From contig SJRY01000309.1 in the NCBI GenBank assembly GCA_011319805.1, forward strand, positions 1-46,654: DNA of 46,654 nt, in the 5' to 3' direction. Of this stretch, positions 11,518 to 21,320 are shown piece after piece. This stretch comes from Macrocybe gigantea (lineage: Eukaryota; Basidiomycota; Agaricomycetes; Agaricales; Callistosporiaceae). Below the pieces are notes generated by a model that saw only the letters and a program-made list of their open reading frames with translations, had not been told where the DNA came from and did no database searches. The translations under genes and the position numbers were made by a program. Each line of letters begins with the position of its first letter. Within the stretch, counting starts at the first letter, position 1.

Positions 11518-14233
11518 ATGGTGAGGAGGAGGAGATGTAGAAAACGAAAAAAAAAGTCCCCGATGCCCAAGCAAATGCATGCAACAAAGGCACATTGTCA
11601 TAATCTGCTTCTGGCAAATGAAAAACGTCAGCATGCCATGATTTCAGATGTGTCAGATGATGAAGAACACACCCAAGATCCTTCTCCCAGCCTGGACATG
11701 GCTGCCGAAATGGAAATCGACACCGAAATTCGAGATTCCGAGCTCCTGGACATCCTTGCTGCCTTTCAAGGAACATCCATTGTTGAAGATGAGCCAGACT
11801 CTGACAGTGACAGTGATTCTGGCTTGGATTCTGATGACGATGAAGTCAGGGAGCAGTCAGCCCTGCAGCATTTCACCTCGGTCTTGCAATGGGCTCATGA
11901 TGAAGCAGTTGCATGAGAACAGGCATTGGAGATGGCAAGGACATGGCCAAAACGTTATCTCGGCAGGTCCACATGGACCAATAGCAGATTTGGAAGATGC
12001 ATCGCAATCTGAGGGGAATGGGTTATCATCCGATCATGCGATGGTTCATCAACAACCCAAAGCCTGCAGGGGCAATGTCACCAGATGAGTCCGAAGACTC
12101 GGATCTGTCAATGTTGGACAGCCATGGGTTTGCGACTGACGAGGTGGATTCGAGTTGCCCAAAGGGGAATGAGAATGATGTGGCACAAGAGGAAGAAGAG
12201 AGCTCAGCATCGGAGGAGGATTTTCACAATGAGGGGGAGCCTGAGGGGAGTGATGACAAGTCCAAAGAGGAGGCAGCTCAGGAGAGCAGCAGCAGTGAGC
12301 TAGGGGATGTCCAGGCTGCTGGTGGTGGAACTGAGGAGCATCGACAGATTGTCGAAGAGATGCTGGCAGATATCCGGTCAGGAAGATCCCCACAAGATAC
12401 CAGTGAGGAAACAATGATGGATGTCGCACTGAATCAATTGAACTACAAAAACTTTCCGGCGCTTCGTCGAGCCTAGGCAAAGCTCTCCATCATGGTGAAA
12501 GACAAGAAATCGGATGTTTTCTTTCGAGCACGAGTTTTAGCAATGGTTGGGACATTGAATCTCTATCTTGATCCTTGATTGTCATACACCTGGAAAGAGG
12601 CATCGTTAATTGTTGCAAAATTACAAGGACATGGGACATATTATGCACGAAATGTCCACAGCTGGATCCATCATTTCCTTGCTACAGGAAAGCTCCCTAT
12701 CCACAACTACCACGGAACCCAGTCCAGTATCCTCGAGGATGAAGATATATCCTTGAACATCCAGTTGAAGCTTTTAGAATGTGCGAAATGAGGCTATATA
12801 AAAGCTCTTGATGTTGTCGAGATCATGGCAAGTACGAAGTCCAAGAAATGCTTGCTAGTGCCAGAATCCATCAATGCCAGATCTCGGAATGGACAGGGAG
12901 GAAATGGCTAAAGAGATTTAGATGGCATTACGGCAAGAGGAAGAACAGCATGTACGTTAATGGACATGAGCATGAAGATATCGTTGAATATCAAAAGAAA
13001 TTCGTGGACAGGTTTATGATGCTATATGAACCTTGCATGTTCAAATGGGACAACGATGGGAATGAAACCAAGCCTTCAGCATGGGAATGGTCAATCAATC
13101 TAAAAGGCCGCCTGTTCCGACTGATCCTTGTGACACATGATGAATCGACATTTTATGGAAATGATGAATGAAAAACACAATGGATCCACGAGAGGCAAAA
13201 GGCCAGACCACAGAAGAAAGGAGAAGGCCCGTCGATAATGGTGTCTGATTTTTTGACTTCAGAATGGGGTCGGTTGACAAGTAAGGATGGAAAAGAGTGC
13301 ATCAGCCTGAGCAACACTATATTCATACATTCAAATTGATCATGGTCTGTAACTAGAGAGGTGCGCATTCTTTTCAAGGCTGGAAAACATTAAGACGGCT
13401 ACTTTGACAGTGATGACCTACTTGCTCAGATCGATTGTGCAATTGACCTCTTCGAAGAGCATACAAATGGCTTGGCAACTGGCCTCTTTTTGTTTGACAA
13501 TGCACCATCTCATCAAAAGCAAGCAGCAGATGCCCTTTCAGCATGGAAGATGCCAAAGAATCTGAAGGAAATTTGGACCCACCATAAGGAGGGTCCAAGA
13601 ATGCACTCAACTGTCCTACCAAATGGAGAATTACAGGACTTGTATTTTCCAGATGATCATCCCATGTATCCCAGATGGTTCAAAGGCATGGAAACAATCA
13701 TTCGAGAGTGAGGTCTGTGGCTGGCAGACAGAAACCTGCATGCACAATGTGAAGGGTTCAAATGCGAGCCAGGTCGGACTGACTGTTGCTGTGCCATCTT
13801 CTCTTTTTGCAACCAGATTTTGTGAATCAGAAATGCCAACTTCAAGAATATATTGAATTGCATGGTCATATTTGCAATTTCTATCCAAAATATCATTGTG
13901 AACTTAACTTCATCAAGCAGTACTGGGGAGCAAGCAAACTGCATTATTGGAGTACTGCACATCCAAGTACAATTGAAGAGATGGAATGTCAAGTCATTGA
14001 AGCCCTTGATTCTGTTCTACTGCTTCAAATTCGGAGGTAATACATTTCTTTGTACCACAAACTATATTCTTATGCTTTCTAGGTATGCCAATCGAGCGGC
14101 CTGTTTCATTTCCAGCTACATGTTGGGCCTCACTGGCAAGGAAGCAGTCTGGACCAACTGCAAATATCACGGACATCATGTTCTCCCTCCCCACATTGTT
14201 GCTGATATCAGAAGAGAACTTTCCCTTCGTTAA
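11518..14233 (+). pseudogene. DDE transposase of the DNA transposon, inactivated
   Basis: The N-terminal part (11518-11916) is basic, then acid/Ser-rich (repeated Asp-Ser), and ends in HFTSVLQWAHDEAV. The middle part runs through 12579-12790. The catalytic part shows LVTHDESTFYGND near 13120-13168 (first Asp), LFLFDNAPSH near 13485 (second Asp) and HCELNFIKQYWG near 13896 (third acidic residue, Glu). A 46-bp intron (14037-14082, GT..AG) precedes a C-terminal tail reading Y-A-N-R-A-A ... L-P-P. TGA and TAG stops and frame changes (for example 11914, 12577, 12788, 13168) make it a pseudogene. I know this transposase type from Agaricomycete genomes but cannot name the family with certainty. Confidence 0.75.
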
Positions 14234-14345
14234 TGTCCTCACGTTGCCCCTCCGCCGATGCCTGCCTGCAGAAATTCACCTGGAAATCCTTAGAATTTGG
14301 TGGCTTACTAATGTTAAACCCTAACCCTACATGTATTACATAAGG

Positions 14346-14370
14346 TGCTGGTTTCTAATGACCACTATCT
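14346..14370 (-). repeat. Right terminal inverted repeat of the DNA transposon
   Basis: 25 bp ending CCACTATCT, the inverted partner of 11205-11229, followed by the duplicated TA at 14371-14372. Confidence 0.85.
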
Positions 14371-14490
14371 TATAACGAAGAGCTCATCATACATGGGCCC
14401 CATGTGCTGTGACTGCCTGGGAGACCAATACTGGGTGGGGACAGCTGGACTAAGGTCTTTCACAAGGATGCGAATCTAAAGAGAGGGTGA

Positions 14491-14762
14491 TGTTACAGAC
14501 ATCGCCCAAAGAACCATTCAATTTCTTATCTCATCTTTCCCATATCCCTTATCTTCTCCATCACACTGTGCAGTGCACAGCTATCAAGTCATTTCACTTC
14601 CCTAGTCATTCTGAGTCATCTCCTTCCAGTCTTACTCATCTGCAGTCCATAGCATTGTACAGCCCATGGTCCATGCTTGTGTACTGTAACATATATAAGA
14701 ACTCCCAGATGTACCAGTAGTGCTAGGCTTAATATTCCTTTTGCCATCATCTCAAGACCACT
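14491..14762 (+). repeat. 3' LTR of element 2, left part
   Basis: First 272 bp of the 3' LTR, starting TGTTA after the purine-rich tract GAGAGGGTGA (14481-14490). It is interrupted after CCACT (14758-14762) by element 3 and resumes at 21273. Confidence 0.92.
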
Positions 14763-15082
14763 TGTTAGGCTAGACGAATCTCAGAAGGACTCAGGCAGAC
14801 TAAGTGCGAGAGTGGTCTTGAGATGATGGCAAAAGGAATATTAAGCCTAGCATTACTGGTACATCTGGGAGTCCTTATATACACTACAGTACTCGAGCAC
14901 AGACCATGGGCTGTGCAATGCTGTGGACTGCAGATGAGTAAGACTGGAAGGAGATGACTCAGAATGACTAGGGAAGTGGGATGACTCGATGGCTGCATGC
15001 TGCGCAGCATGACGGGGGAGATAAGGGATGTGGGAAAGATAAGATAGGAAAATGAATGGTCCTTTGAGTGACGTCTGTAACA
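14763..15082 (-). repeat. 3' LTR of element 3
   Basis: 320 bp, left end of the element on the plus strand. It adjoins the purine tract read on the minus strand at 15083-15092. Confidence 0.93.
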
Positions 15083-15119
15083 TCACCCTCTCTGTAGATT
15101 CGCATCCTTGCGAAAAACC

Positions 15120-15517
15120 TTAGTCCAGCTGTCCCCACCCAGTATTGGTCTCCCAGGCGGTCACAGCATGTGGGGCCCATGTATGAATGAGCTCTTCATT
15201 ATAGGCGCGGATGTGATGGAGCATGGTGGCGAGGAGTTTAAGTCGCCAGTTTTCTGTGCGAAGCATTTCCATTGCCTCACGAAGTGCGATACGTTCAGCT
15301 GCAGTGGGGCCGGTCCCATCAGGGGTTCGCCCAGTCCAGAGGTGTGTGCGGACAGTCATAACATAGCGCATATATGCGCCAAGTGTGATGGCGAGGGGGT
15401 CCATGTAGTCGCTAGCATTGAGAATCCTTGCCAGATTCTCGAGGTCGCTTGGGCAGTTGGGGGTAGGTGCGTGGCTGCCCTCGCTGCTGTCAATGCTGAT
15501 GGGGCGTTGGTGGTCAT
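15120..15517 (-). pseudogene. Element 3 ORF3, small ORF downstream of pol
   Basis: Begins at ATG 15517, overlapping the pol stop, and ends at TAA 15120-15122, about 132 codons. A one-base loss within the first ten codons, relative to element 2, puts the start out of frame with the rest. The remaining protein has N-L-A-R-I-L-N, D-P-L-A-I-T-L-G-A-Y-M, W-T-G-R-T-P-D-G and a helical R-E-A-M-E-M-L stretch. No known domain, signal peptide or membrane segment recognised. Its presence in both copies at the same place argues it is a real part of the family. Confidence 0.55.
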
Positions 15518-15900
15518 GAAGTGCAATTTTTGGTCTTCTTCCCTCTTGTCATGATCCTTTTATCCTGGTTCGCAGTCTTCTTTAGAAAGTGGTCTAGAGC
15601 TTGCTGCGCATTCCCCAGTTCCTTTTCTTTGATCCATGTGTTCTCTTCGTGCCCGTATCCTTTCCATTTGACCAGGAATAGTGTCCCCCTCCCTTGTTTC
15701 TTCCTTTTTAGAATCTCTTCTATCTCGTACTCTTCTTCATCATTTATGATTTCAGGGGGTGGTGGTGATGGTCGCTCTTGTATCTTGAAACGGGGTCCTT
15801 TGTAAGGCATGAGCAGTGCTTCATTGAACACGGGGTGTATCAGCTGCCATGATGCTGGGAGTTCCAGGCGATATGCCAAGGCTCCTTTCTTTTCAACCAC
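15514..15900 (-). pseudogene. Element 3 integrase C-terminus with chromodomain
   Basis: An open block of 128 codons. The chromodomain lies at about 15570-15735: Y-E-I-E-E-I-L, then FLVKWKGYGHEENTW, then a short helix ending A-L-D-H-F-L. This marks the element as a chromovirus. The TGA stop (15514-15516) overlaps the ATG of ORF3 (15515-15517) as ATGA. The block has no internal stop, but it belongs to a broken pol. Confidence 0.85.
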
Positions 15901-17121
15901 CTTGAATGGTCTGTATCAGAGTGCCAATAACTTCTTTGATGGTCGATTGACTGTGATATTGGTGGCTTCTAGCCATACTCTATCTCCTTTCTTGTATTCA
16001 TGGGCGGGTTTTCATCTTGCATCGTAATTGTCTTTGGCTCGTGTTTGTGCATATTGCAGCACGGCATTTGCTTCCTTTCATATTTGGTTTATTCTTTTGA
16101 GGAAGTCTTTTGCTGCGGGGTTATTCCCTTCTGTCGTCTGTGGCTCTCCCTTCCAGGGGTGCATTCCATAGTTGAGGTAGAATGGTGTCTCCTTCGTTCC
16201 CTGGTGTGCTTTGTCATTGTATTGGTACTCTGCGATTGCTATCCATTCTGCCCAATCGTCCTGTAGGTTGTTTGTGAAGCTTCTGAGGAAGGCTTCCGTT
16301 TCTTGGTGGGATCGCTCCGCCTGTCCATCTGTCTGTGGGTGATAGGCTGTTGATAGATTTTGCTTTGTTCCGAGTAATTTTAGAAGTGCTGTCATAAATC
16401 GTGCTGTGAACTGGGGTCCTCGATCACTGATGATCTTTCGTGGGATTCCATGAAGCCGCCACACATTGTCTCGGTATAGTCATGCGAGACCTTCTGCTAT
16501 GAGTTCGGTCTTTGTGGGAACTAGGTGGATCATCTTGGTCAGGCGGTCTGTGACTGCGGCGATGGCATTAAAGCCATTCGAGCTAGGTAGCAGTCCTATG
16601 AGATCTACTCCGATATCTTCCCATGGTTGCTGTGGGACTTCGTGCGGGTGCAGGGGTGCATGTTTCTTTTGTCAGATGATTTTGTTTCGCTGACATGTTT
16701 CGCATCCATTGACATACTTCTTGATGTCCGTTAGCATTGATGGCCACCAATAGGTGCGGCTTATGAGCTCGTGCATGCGGTATTGCCCTGGATGTCCTCC
16801 GATGGGTGTGTCATGGTGTTCAAACATGATGTTTTCCTTCAGTTTGCTGTCTGGAGGAATGTAGATTTTCCTCCTACGTATACGATGTGGTCATCTTCTG
16901 TGAACCAGTGTGGTTTTTCCTTCAGTCCTGTTGTTACGATTGTCTCCCTTCATGTGCATTGTCGAATTTGTTCTATCCTTGAGGATTCGATCATCGTGAT
17001 TCCTCTTGTTTGTATTGTTTCATTATTTTCTGCTTCTTCTTTCTGTGGGTGTTTGTCCTCAAACATCATAAATTCGAAGTCTCATTCATTATTCTCTTCC
17101 AGATGTCGAATGAATGCTGCT
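15900..17121 (-). pseudogene. Element 3 integrase
   Basis: The zinc domain is near 16700-16815 (H-D-T-P-I-G-G-H-P-G-Q ... C-E-T-C-Q). The core has V-D-L-I-G near 16600, IISDRGPQF near 16430 (second Asp) and QTDGQAERSHQETEAFL near 16330-16285 (Glu). An intact stretch of 128 codons covers 16078-16464. The C-terminal region continues to the chromodomain. A few TGA stops occur (near 16675 and 16483). The element 3 sequence here gives the empty target for the solo LTR in element 2. Confidence 0.85.
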
Positions 17122-17850
17122 TTATTGTATGTCATCCTTCTCTGCTAGGTTTTCTTCATATCCTGCCATCCGTGACAGGACATCCACTTTTCCATTCGCC
17201 TTTCCTGGTACGTGTCGTAGTTCGTAGTCATATTCCTGTAATTTCAGGTACCAGCCAATCTGTCTCGAATTGAGTCGCTGTGGCTTCCGGAAGTATGATA
17301 GGTTTTTGTGATCCGTCAATATTTCGAACTTCTCTCGAGCTTCAAGGAGGTATTGTCTCCATGTCTTTAGTGCGACCATTATCGCAAGAAGTTCCTTATC
17401 GTAGATTTCGTAGTTTTGCTCTGCTGGGGTCATGCATCTCGAAATGAATGCGATCGGATGCCATAGTCCTTTCTGCTGTTGTGATAGTACCGCTCCAATG
17501 GCGTATCCTGAGGCGTCCATTTCGACTCGGAATTTTCCTTCTGTTTGTGGTAGTGCTAGAATGGGTGCTGAGGTTATATGTCGGATCAGCTCTTTGAAAG
17601 CATCCTGTTGCTTGTCTGTCCACTGGAATGCTTTGTTTCCAGTCAACTCCATCAGGGGTTTAGTGACTTTTGCATATCCCTTGATAAATCGTCGGTAAAA
17701 GTTTGTGAATCCTAAGAACTTTTGTAGTTCTTTCTTCATCTTTGGGGTTGGCCAGGATTGTATGGCTGTGATCTTTTCTGGTTCCATTTCTACCTTCCCT
17801 TCTCCACGATGTATCCTAGTACTGGGACTTTTGATGATTCCCAGATGCAT
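17122..17850 (-). pseudogene. Element 3 RT thumb and RNase H
   Basis: A 242-residue open block. FLGFTNFYRRFI near 17715 is the Ty3/Gypsy thumb motif. RNase H has all three acidic residues in place: V-E-M-D-A-S-G near 17523, Y-D-K-E-L-L-A near 17405 and L-T-D-H-K-N near 17315, followed by H-V-P-G-K-A-N-G near 17210. The block itself is intact but is out of frame with the upstream RT. Confidence 0.85.
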
Positions 17851-18929
17851 TTTGGTCCTTTGATGAACAGGTCATTCTTGTTCAGTATTTCCATGACTTC
17901 TATGGTGTTCTTTTGGAGTTCCTCTCGTGTTCATCCGATGATTATGATGTCGTCCATGTAGATTATGCACACTCGTATTTGGTCTTGGAAGAGGCTTGCC
18001 ATCATTCAGCTAAAAGTGCCTGGTGCATTGCACTGTCCAAAATACATGACTGTCAATTCGAAGAGTCCTCTTGCTGTTAGGAAGGCTGCCTTCCATTCGT
18101 CCCCTTTCCGGATGCGCACGTTATTGTATCCCCAAATAATATCGATCTTGCTAAAGTACTTTGCTCCTTGTAGTACATCGAGGAGCTCGCTGATGCGTGG
18201 TAGTGGGAACTTGTCCTTGACCATATATTTGTTTATCTCCCGGTAGTCTTGGATGAGTTGTTTGCTTCCATCCTTCTTGTTGCGAAAGAAGCAGGGTGCT
18301 GCGTAAGGCGATTTCGATGGGTGTATTTTTCCTGTTCATAATCCTTCTTCGACGAAGGCATCTAGTTCCTCTAGTTCTTTCTGTATCATCGGATAGACCT
18401 TGCTCGGTATCGTTTTAGGTGCATCCTTCATTAAGTTTATTTCATGGTCCCATTCTTTGTGGTCTGGTAAGCGATCAAAGTTCTTCTCCTTGAAGAGGTG
18501 TTTGAATCTGATCAGATATGGGGGTATCTGGGTTCCTGTCTTGTCACTGGCTGTGGTTTTCGCTGGTTCAGCCACCTTCTGTATCTTAATCGTCTGGTGG
18601 TTTATTTTGCACATTTTAGGGCATCTGTCAAAAACAATTTCTCCTGTCCTCCATTTGATTGTTGGGTTGTGGTAGACAAGCCAGTCATGTCCTAGTAGCA
18701 TGTCGGTTTTTCCGATGTCGAGTACAATGGCTTCCATGTGCTCCTTGTGTCCTTTAATGTCGATGTGGACCTCCGCTACTCGGTCTGCTGTTTTCTGGCG
18801 GTTGGGTGATCCGTCTGCATTTATGATGGGAATCTTCTTGATTTGTCGTGTCTTCAGTCCTGTTTTCGCTACTATCGTGGTGTTGATGCAGGTCCTATCT
18901 GCTCTGCTATCGACTTCTGGTGTTATCAT
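17800..18929 (-). pseudogene. Element 3 protease and reverse transcriptase, N-terminal part
   Basis: Protease starts near 18929. Its active-site loop is V-D-S-R-A-D, as in element 2, in place of the usual D-S/T-G. The second hallmark, M-L-L-G-H-D-W-L, is near 18690. RT runs from about 18490: F-x-x-N-K-K-D-G-S-K near 18285, F-S-K-I-D-I near 18145 and the catalytic IIYMDDIIII near 17945-17975. TGA stops occur at 18338 and near 18005 and 17936. A one-base loss near 17805 shifts the frame just before the thumb (element 2 has the base). Confidence 0.85.
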
Positions 18930-19099
18930 TGTGATTCCTTTTCGCGTTCGTATCCTTGCTGGTACTGCGAGTTCTTTCCTCTTTGGTGGTTTGTCCCCTT
19001 GGATGGTTTTCCTTGGTGCTTCAGATCACTTGGTGGGAATGGTGTATTTCAGAGTATGGGATGATCTACATCCGGTATCGAAGCGAGTCTGTTTCAGTT

Positions 19100-20905
19100 G
19101 TATGGGTCGCGATTTAGCACCTCCTAGTCAGACCCTTTGGCAAAACCCTCTTTGTCAGAGCTTTCTTCATCCTTGTCTTCTTTGTCCTCTCCTTCTTCTT
19201 CTTTCACTTCTCTGACCCGGGATTTTCCTTTCTTCTTCTTCTTGCAGTTCCGTGCATAGTGTCCCTTTAAGCCACAATTGAAACATGTGACATTTGCTGC
19301 TCCTTTTCATGGTTCCGGGCAGTTTCGTGAGAGGTGTCCTGGTTTATTGCAGTTGAAGCAGTTGTTGCTTCGTACTTTATCGACTTCCATGGCCTGTCCT
19401 GCTCCTCGGCTTGGATTTCCAGTCTTGCACTGATTGCTTGTGAATTCTCCTCTCATCACATTTCTGTGTTCATCAATGTTTCGTCCAATCGCTCGGACTG
19501 TCTTGATATATTCATCTCCATCCATTGGAAGTGTGGAGATCGAGTGTACGGCTTCTGCTGTCCTTCAGTTTAAGCTCTTCTCGAGTAGGAAACGAGGGGC
19601 TGTTCCTGTCATTCCTGCTTTCCCTGCGAGGTCTACGAATTCATCCAGAAATTCGTCGATGGGTCAGTTTCCCTGTCTGATATTGAATAGTTTGCTTCCT
19701 GCTTGTGATGGCGACATGACGTTGCTGAATCATGTCTCTATCTCGGTTATGAAGTCGGCCCATGTGCTTTGGTTGGTAGTGGTGCCGATCTTCTTTGATG
19801 CCCAGTGGGCTCCAGGTCCATCAGTCATTCTAGACAGGACCGCTCCGATCTTCTGTGTGTCTGTGAGGTCTCCATGTGCGGTTATGTAAAGTTTCATCTT
19901 CCTCCACCAAATATCGAAGGACGTTCAATCTCCTGTAAAGGATTTCGGGTCAGCGATGATTCCCTTGTATTCTGTTGTCATCCTTTGGGGGGTTTCTTCG
20001 TCGTTCTCTTGGTCTTGGTCTTCCTGTTCCTGGATCTGTTGTTCTTGGGTCTGCTGTGCTTGTACTTGGGCTTGCTGTTCTTGGAGCTGTTTCTGTCTTC
20101 ACTCCTCTCTCTGTTCTTTCCAGTAGTCTAGATCAACTCCTGCGATTCTACAAGCTTGTTCAAAATTGGCCCACTCTGCGGCGGTCGGTCCATTTGTCTT
20201 TGGTAATCCTTTTCGCTCCCTCCACCGATAGTATTCGTCCCAGTCGCTGTTGCTTACTTTCGCCACGGTGGTGCAATTCTTTCCTTATGCAGTGCTTTGG
20301 CAGATTGGTCCTCTGAAGGGGTTCGGCGGTTTCGTTCCTGTGTGTCCTTGACTCTGGTGTCGTTCTCGTTGGTTCTGTCATATGCTCTGTGCGTCGTGCC
20401 CTCTCTGTATCAGTATGTCTTCCTCCTGTGTTCAGTGATTATAGTTCTCGATCTGTTGTCACCTAAAGTCTCAGGCTTGTGTTCATTCTTCTCTCGTTTT
20501 CTTGCGGATGGGTTCGTCCTCTTCTTCGGCAAGAAGATTCTGGTCTGACCACAGCTCTTCTAGGCTTATCCCATATTCTCCTTCTAGGAAGAGTTCTGCA
20601 ATGAGTTGTGCTGCTCCCTCGCTGAGGATCTCAGTGGGTTCGTCTGTAGTGGTGAAGGCAAACTCTCTCAGAAATGCCTGTTCTTCGTCGTCGCTACTTG
20701 GTGTAGGCGTGCGCTCTCTCTTTCGTTTGTTTGGATTGCTGGTATCTCTGCGGGTGGCATGGACTGTCTCTGCGAATGGCGTGGACTGCAATGCCTGGTC
20801 TACTTCTCTGAGCCAAGTGCTCTCGTCGCTCGTGCTAGTGCTCGCTGGGTCGGCGACCGCTTGTCGTCGAATGTTGATCAAGTCTTTGATAAAGCGTGAC
20901 GTGGT
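19100..20905 (-). pseudogene. Element 3 gag
   Basis: The gag reading begins near 20905. The position of the element 2 ATG is ACG here, and no clear ATG precedes the conserved block, so the start is uncertain. The N-terminal block (to 20483) is Ser/Thr- and acid-rich and ends in an in-frame TGA, where element 2 has CAA. The ancestral codon CGA explains both. Then come a Gln-rich linker (20030-20100), the capsid region (about 19560-19990), and two zinc knuckles, CFNCNKPGHLSRNC near 19325-19366 and CFNCGLKGHYARNC near 19247-19288. A Lys/Glu-rich tail follows. It would form the particle shell and package RNA. Several TGA stops interrupt it. Confidence 0.75.
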
Positions 20906-20934
20906 GTGTGTGTGAGTCTGAGCGAGTCTCGACG

Positions 20935-20945
20935 AGGCTTAATAT
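20935..20945 (-). other. Primer-binding site of element 3, self-priming type
   Basis: On the minus strand this reads ATATTAAGCCT, two bases after the LTR. It is perfectly complementary to AGGCTTAATAT in the LTR (21023-21033), so the pairing is conserved between two diverged copies. Confidence 0.65.
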
Positions 20946-20947
20946 CT

Positions 20948-21267
20948 TGTTAGGCTAGACAAATCTCAGAAGGACTCGGGCAGACTAAGTGCGAGAGTGG
21001 TCTTGAGATGATGGCAAAAGGAATATTAAGCCTAGCGTTACTGGTACATCTGGGAGTCCTTATATACACTACAGTACTCGAGCACGGACCATGGGCTGCG
21101 CAATGCTGTGGACTGCGGATGAGTAAGACTGGAAGGAGATGACTCAGAATGACTAGGGAAGTGGGATGACTCGATGGCTGCGCACTGCGCAGCATGACGG
21201 GGGAGATAAGGGATGTGGGAAAGATAAGATAGGAAAATGAATGGTCCTTTGAGCGACGTCTGTAACA
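20948..21267 (-). repeat. 5' LTR of element 3
   Basis: 320 bp. On the minus strand it carries TATATAA (21060-21066) and AGGCTTAATAT (21023-21033), the predicted promoter and transcript start, as in element 2. Confidence 0.93.
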
Positions 21268-21272
21268 CCACT

Positions 21273-21320
21273 CTCGCACTTAGTCTGCCTGAGTCCTTTT
21301 GAGATTCATCTAGCCTAACA
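21273..21320 (+). repeat. 3' LTR of element 2, right part
   Basis: The last 48 bp of the interrupted LTR, ending TAACA. With 14491-14762 it makes exactly 320 bp once one copy of the CCACT duplication is removed. Confidence 0.92.

Larger units (their letters stand above)
11205..14370 (+). mobile_element. TA-inserting DNA transposon with DDE transposase (Tc1/mariner-like group)
   Basis: A 3166-bp insertion in ORF3 of element 2. Ends at 11205-11229 and 14346-14370 are inverted repeats of 25 bp with three mismatches (AGATAG...CCAGCA). The target TA is duplicated at 11203-11204 and 14371-14372. Element 3 gives the empty site. TA duplication plus a DDE transposase suggest the IS630/Tc1/mariner superfamily, though it is longer than usual. 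A 17-bp direct repeat (ATTTGGTGGCTTACTAA) lies just inside each end of the coding region, at 11483-11499 and 14295-14311. Confidence 0.85.
14763..21267 (-). mobile_element. Younger Ty3/Gypsy chromovirus, element 3, nested in the 3' LTR of element 2
   Basis: A complete 6505-bp minus-strand element of the same family as element 2. The LTRs are 14763-15082 and 20948-21267, both 320 bp with TGTTA/TAACA ends. The target duplication CCACT is perfect (14758-14762 and 21268-21272). Internal order on the minus strand is self-priming site, gag with two CCHC knuckles, protease, RT, RNase H, integrase, chromodomain, ORF3. The LTRs differ at 10 positions by eye, each a transition at a CpG. It has fewer stops than element 2, but at least one frameshift in RT and several stops in gag make it inactive as it stands. 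Confidence 0.93.
4546..21320 (+). mobile_element. Outer Ty3/Gypsy chromovirus, element 2, with three internal insertions
   Basis: Full-length plus-strand element bounded by 320-bp LTRs that begin TGTTA and end TAACA. The 5' LTR is 4546-4865. The 3' LTR is 14491-14762 continued at 21273-21320. Internal order is primer-binding site, gag, protease, RT, RNase H, integrase, chromodomain, ORF3, then a purine-rich tract just before 14491. It is interrupted by a solo LTR (9666-9985), a DNA transposon (11205-14370) and element 3 (14763-21267). Its LTRs differ by eye at about 29 of 320 positions, nearly all transitions, so it is clearly older than element 3. Coding regions are full of stops. The expected 5-bp target duplication is missing. 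Confidence 0.9.

Noticed and set aside
14312..14330. Telomere-like CCCTAACCCTA sequence
   Set aside because: Only about two units, inside the end of the DNA transposon. Not a telomere or an internal telomeric array.
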